Assembly: GCA_934339365.1 (NCBI GenBank)
Contig: CAKRHW010000007.1
Span: 7,635 to 71,634 of the forward strand
DNA from: an uncultured Lachnospiraceae bacterium
GTDB lineage: Bacteria; Bacillota; Clostridia; Lachnospirales; Lachnospiraceae
DNA length: 64,000 nt
Direction: 5' to 3'
Positions 63,301 to 64,000 of this stretch are shown here, piece by piece; within the stretch, counting starts at the first letter, position 1, and the number at the start of each line of letters is the position of its first letter. The notes beneath the pieces were generated by a model, which saw only the letters and a list, made by a program, of their open reading frames with translations, did no database searches and was not told where the DNA came from. A program made the translations under genes and the position numbers.

Positions 63301-64000
63301 CTTCCCAGACATTTCCGGAAACAGAGGCCGTCTCATATTTCTTAAATCCTGCACTCTTCTCACTGTTATTCACAGCCTTTGTTACATCGTAAACTTTTCC
63401 TTTGTATCTTACCATGTAATACTTACCGTCATCTTCTGTATCATCTGCAAGTCCTGCAAGAAGGATATATTCCTCTTCTTTCGTTAAACTGTAATCTTTC
63501 GCATTCAGGTCACTGTCATTTGCCTGTCCTGCTCCGTTTACCTGATACTTTGTAACTGCATAAGTCTCTGGTTTTGTACTGTCTTTGTCTACGGCTAACT
63601 GATAGCTGTACATCTTCTGGTAGTCACCATTTTCATGAGTAGCAAGTCCGCTAAATGCATACTGACCATTTACATCAGTAACTGCCTCATGACTGAAGCT
63701 CTCATCTCTTGTCCAGGTTTCTGTCTGTGCGTCATAGATAAATCTTGTTAATACTACTTTGACACCAGAAATTCCTGTCTCATCTGCCTGACGGATTCCA
63801 TCGTAATTCTGGTCCTCCCAGACAGTTCCCCGGATAATTCCTGTTTCATAAGACTTAAGTCCCGCATCGTTTCCACTGTGATTTTCAGCAGTTACTACAT
63901 CGTAACTTCCTGCCTCATCTCCTGTCTCTACTTTTGCAATGTAGTAATCATCACTTCCATGTTGTGCTTCTGTTGCCTTCTTTGCAAGAATGATATATTC
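57329..64000 (-). CDS. Giant wall-anchored repeat adhesin (SdrD-B/CnaB-like), N-terminus beyond the window
   Basis: The frame is open from the window end at 64000 to a stop at 57329, giving 2,223 residues of the C-terminal part. At least 12 tandem modules of about 110-180 residues each begin with a VWEDxNYxGxR-type segment, an Asp/Asn-rich calcium-loop pattern seen in SdrD B and CnaB-like domains, and continue with VKVILTRF-type strands. The end has a Pro/Lys-rich wall-spanning linker, a PVKTGD sorting motif (an LPXTG variant), a hydrophobic helix and a Lys/Arg-rich tail, so sortase should fix it to peptidoglycan. DNA copies of several modules are nearly identical, showing recent internal duplication. 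The ligand and signal peptide are not visible. Confidence 0.9.
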   Translation of the reverse strand, partial: EYIILAKKATEAQHGSDDYYIAKVETGDEAGSYDVVTAENHSGNDAGLKSYETGIIRGTVWEDQNYDGIRQADETGISGVKVVLTRFIYDAQTETWTRDESFSHEAVTDVNGQYAFSGLATHENGDYQKMYSYQLAVDKDSTKPETYAVTKYQVNGAGQANDSDLNAKDYSLTKEEEYILLAGLADDTEDDGKYYMVRYKGKVYDVTKAVNNSEKSAGFKKYETASVSGNVWEDQNYNGEREEDEPVMAGIKVLLTRYAYDAQKKQWVKDETFEKSTKTDKNGQYLFDSLETHEKDDYQKLYSYRLSIDKESTNPATYAVTKYQAEGVAEDRNSDLIAKTYDLTKEDEYIILARKATETQHGSDDYYIAKVETGDETENYDVVTAENHSGNDAGFKAYEKGSIKGTVWEDQNYDGIHQAGEPGIAGVKVILTRFVYDVQTGTWTRDESFDTEKDSDGNLRNEAVTDENGQYLFKELATHENDDYQKLYSYQLAVDKDSTKPETYAVTKYQVNGAGQDNDSDLNAKDYSLTKEDEYILLAGLADDTEDDGKYYMVKYKGKVYDVTKAADNSEKSAGLKAYETAAISGIVWEDDNYNGRRDDAETGKSGVEVILSRYIYEGNEWKKDETYEEKTETDESGRYEFRDLETHKKDEYQRIYSYQLRISKESTDPKNYAATKYQAEGVEADRNSDLDAKTYELTKESEYIILAKKATEAQHGSDDYYIAKVETGDEAGSYDVVTAENHSGNDAGFKPYEKGSIQGTVWEDQNYDGIHQTEEPGLSGVKVILTRFIYDAQTETWTKDADFSEEALTDAKGQYQFNGLATHENDNYQKMYSYQLAVDKDSTKPDTYAVTKYQVNGAGQDNDSDLNAKDYSLTKEEEYILLAGLSDDTEDDGKYYMVKYNGKLYDVTKAVDNSEKSAGLKAYETASVSGNVWEDQNYNGEREEDEPVMAGIKVLLTRYAYDAQKKQWVKDETFEKSTKTDKNGQYLFDSLETHEKDDYQKLYSYRLSIDKESTNPATYAVTKYQAEGVAEDRNSDLIAKTYDLTKEDEYIILAKKATEAQHGSDNYYIAKVETGDEAGSYDVVTAENHSGNDAGFKPYEKGSIQGTVWEDQNYDGIHQTEEPGLSGVKVILTRFIYDAQTETWTKDADFSEEALTDAKGQYQFNGLATHENDNYQKMYSYQLAVDKDSTKPDTYAVTKYQVNGAGQDNDSDLNAKDYSLTKEDEYILLAGLSDDTEDDSKYYMVKYNGKLYDMTKAVDYSGNDAGFKDYKHGNISGIVWEDQNYDGIRQSDEKRLAGIKVRLIRFVYDAKTKTQTKDSNFNEETITDENGQYLFTGLDTHEKDHYQNLYSYQLEIDKDSTKPETYAVTKYQVNGAGQDNDSDLNAKDYSLTAKDEYIILADEADDTKDDSKYYMVRYNGKVYDVTKAVDYSGNDAGLKKYETASIHGIVWEDDNYDGRRDDAENGIAKVRVILHRFVYDAKQKTWVEQKDYEKQTETDAKGQYSFDNLETHEKEQTEKIYSYQLSIDKNTAKPETYAATKYQVQGVEADRNSDLIAKTYHLTQDSEYIILAGKADKEKLHGSDDYYIVNVETNTEEAGIYDVVTAEDHNGNDAGLKPNETGIIKGIVWEDQNYDGIQQADENKIANVKVILSRYVYDAKDNTWKKDETFASEKNADGTLKSETFTDENGQYAFHNLAVYDSKDYQKMYSYQLVVDKDSTKPETYAVTKYQVNGAGHAGDSDLNADDYTLTNQEEYILLAKEVENPDTENKYYQVSYNGKVYDVRQAVNESEKDAGLVKIQKDQAKITGIIWKDDHYNGIREQDEKGISDIEVHLKRFYYNGTKWIEDKNFNQTAKTDEQGRYTFANLPSYMNVDATGKETKEEIETSYILGYKVYVEKLPDKYAVTKYHATDDQTKDSDLIAKNLNLCEEDEYLILAKKADDTNNTHYQRKIKDTAYELILQNDHEGNDGGLVALKPGSISGVVWNDVNKNQSQDKDEPGVGSVEVKLNQFYYKDGAWEKVDDFEQTTITDNNGKFEFKDLPSYVEIDGKKYLAGYDTTISKIPDDYYINGADGRKDLPLKVSDANHEFQGHTVLAKPSTDSSSSNIIDGFDIADIVDDGKGINIYQAINHEEEQPPEEVKQPQKPEQNPKTPKTPDKKEYLIKSGPTGKKEHHDETKPDYPVKTGDNGRELSIWISLMAFSGCILAILEKRKKRKKELEH
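60328..60801 (-). repeat. Intragenic duplication, copy 1 (1,041 bp from copy 2)
   Basis: Reading by eye, this stretch of about 474 bp is identical to 61369-61842 in the adhesin gene. Differences resume at both edges. Confidence 0.8.
60835..61232 (-). repeat. Intragenic duplication, copy 1 (2,106 bp from copy 2)
   Basis: Reading by eye, this stretch of about 398 bp is identical to 62941-63338 in the adhesin gene. The flanks differ by scattered substitutions. Confidence 0.8.
61369..61842 (-). repeat. Intragenic duplication, copy 2 of 60328-60801
   Basis: Second copy of the 474-bp identical block; see 60328-60801. It lies 1,041 bp away, which equals 347 codons, so the frame is kept. Confidence 0.8.
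62941..63338 (-). repeat. Intragenic duplication, copy 2 of 60835-61232
   Basis: Second copy of the 398-bp identical block. The offset of 2,106 bp equals 702 codons, so the frame is kept. Confidence 0.8.

Noticed and set aside
57329..64000. CRISPR or tandem satellite from repeated DNA
   Set aside because: The repeats are coding modules of hundreds of bp in one open frame, with no short repeat-spacer pattern.

Overview
The window comes from a low-GC Firmicute, most likely a Lachnospiraceae-type Clostridium relative. The evidence is the gene order uvrC-hprK-murB-rapZ-whiA-crh-dnaE, a glmS self-cleaving ribozyme, a CIRCE-controlled hsp20, strong AGGAGG ribosome sites and a PVKTG-type sorting signal. 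The genus cannot be fixed from the sequence alone.

Region 1 (1-20,735) is mostly core genome. It carries a TrmH-like rRNA methylase (cut by the window edge), the KtrAB potassium system, dnaE, a Crh-type HPr homologue with Glu at position 15, whiA, rapZ, an inserted padR gene, murB, hprK, uvrC, ftsH, pyrG, a Nudix hydrolase, an aldose epimerase, and glmS behind its ribozyme.

Region 2 (20,736-41,990) is a nine-gene, same-strand anti-phage operon plus a small XRE-type regulator. It reads xre, sspD-like (PP-loop sulfur transferase fused to a ferredoxin domain), sspB-like (DUF4007), sspC-like ATPase, sspA/dndA-like cysteine desulfurase, dptF, dptG, dptH, a second DUF4007-like gene, and a second large SspC-like ATPase. 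It looks like a DNA phosphorothioation modification module (SspABCD type) joined to a DptFGH/SspFGH-like restriction module. The distal B2-C2 pair repeats the B-C pair of the modification half and is the best candidate for something undescribed. DptH also carries a PD-(D/E)XK-like motif. The operon promoter has a palindromic operator exactly filling its 17-bp spacer. The last gene ends 15 bp before the glmS promoter, with no terminator between them. No SspE, DndB, DndD, DndE, integrase or transposase is visible.

Region 3 (41,997-49,000) is accessory and eroded. It holds a divergent xre-lrgA-lrgB set, an alpha/beta hydrolase, hsp20 with a CIRCE/promoter overlap, a tfoX start fragment, flavodoxin-type and membrane genes, a GC-rich GNAT gene that looks transferred, a tetR gene with a textbook autoregulated promoter followed by a cysteine-rich KTR mini-gene, and a flavodoxin pseudogene with an internal deletion.

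Region 4 (49,002-64,000) carries a merR and cupin pair, an unknown membrane protein, azlCD, gpmA, an SGNH hydrolase, a PAS/degenerate-GGDEF/EAL protein, tRNA-Pro(CGG), a membrane-anchored solute-binding protein, and the C-terminal 2,223 residues of a giant repetitive wall-anchored SdrD-B/CnaB-like adhesin that runs off the window end.
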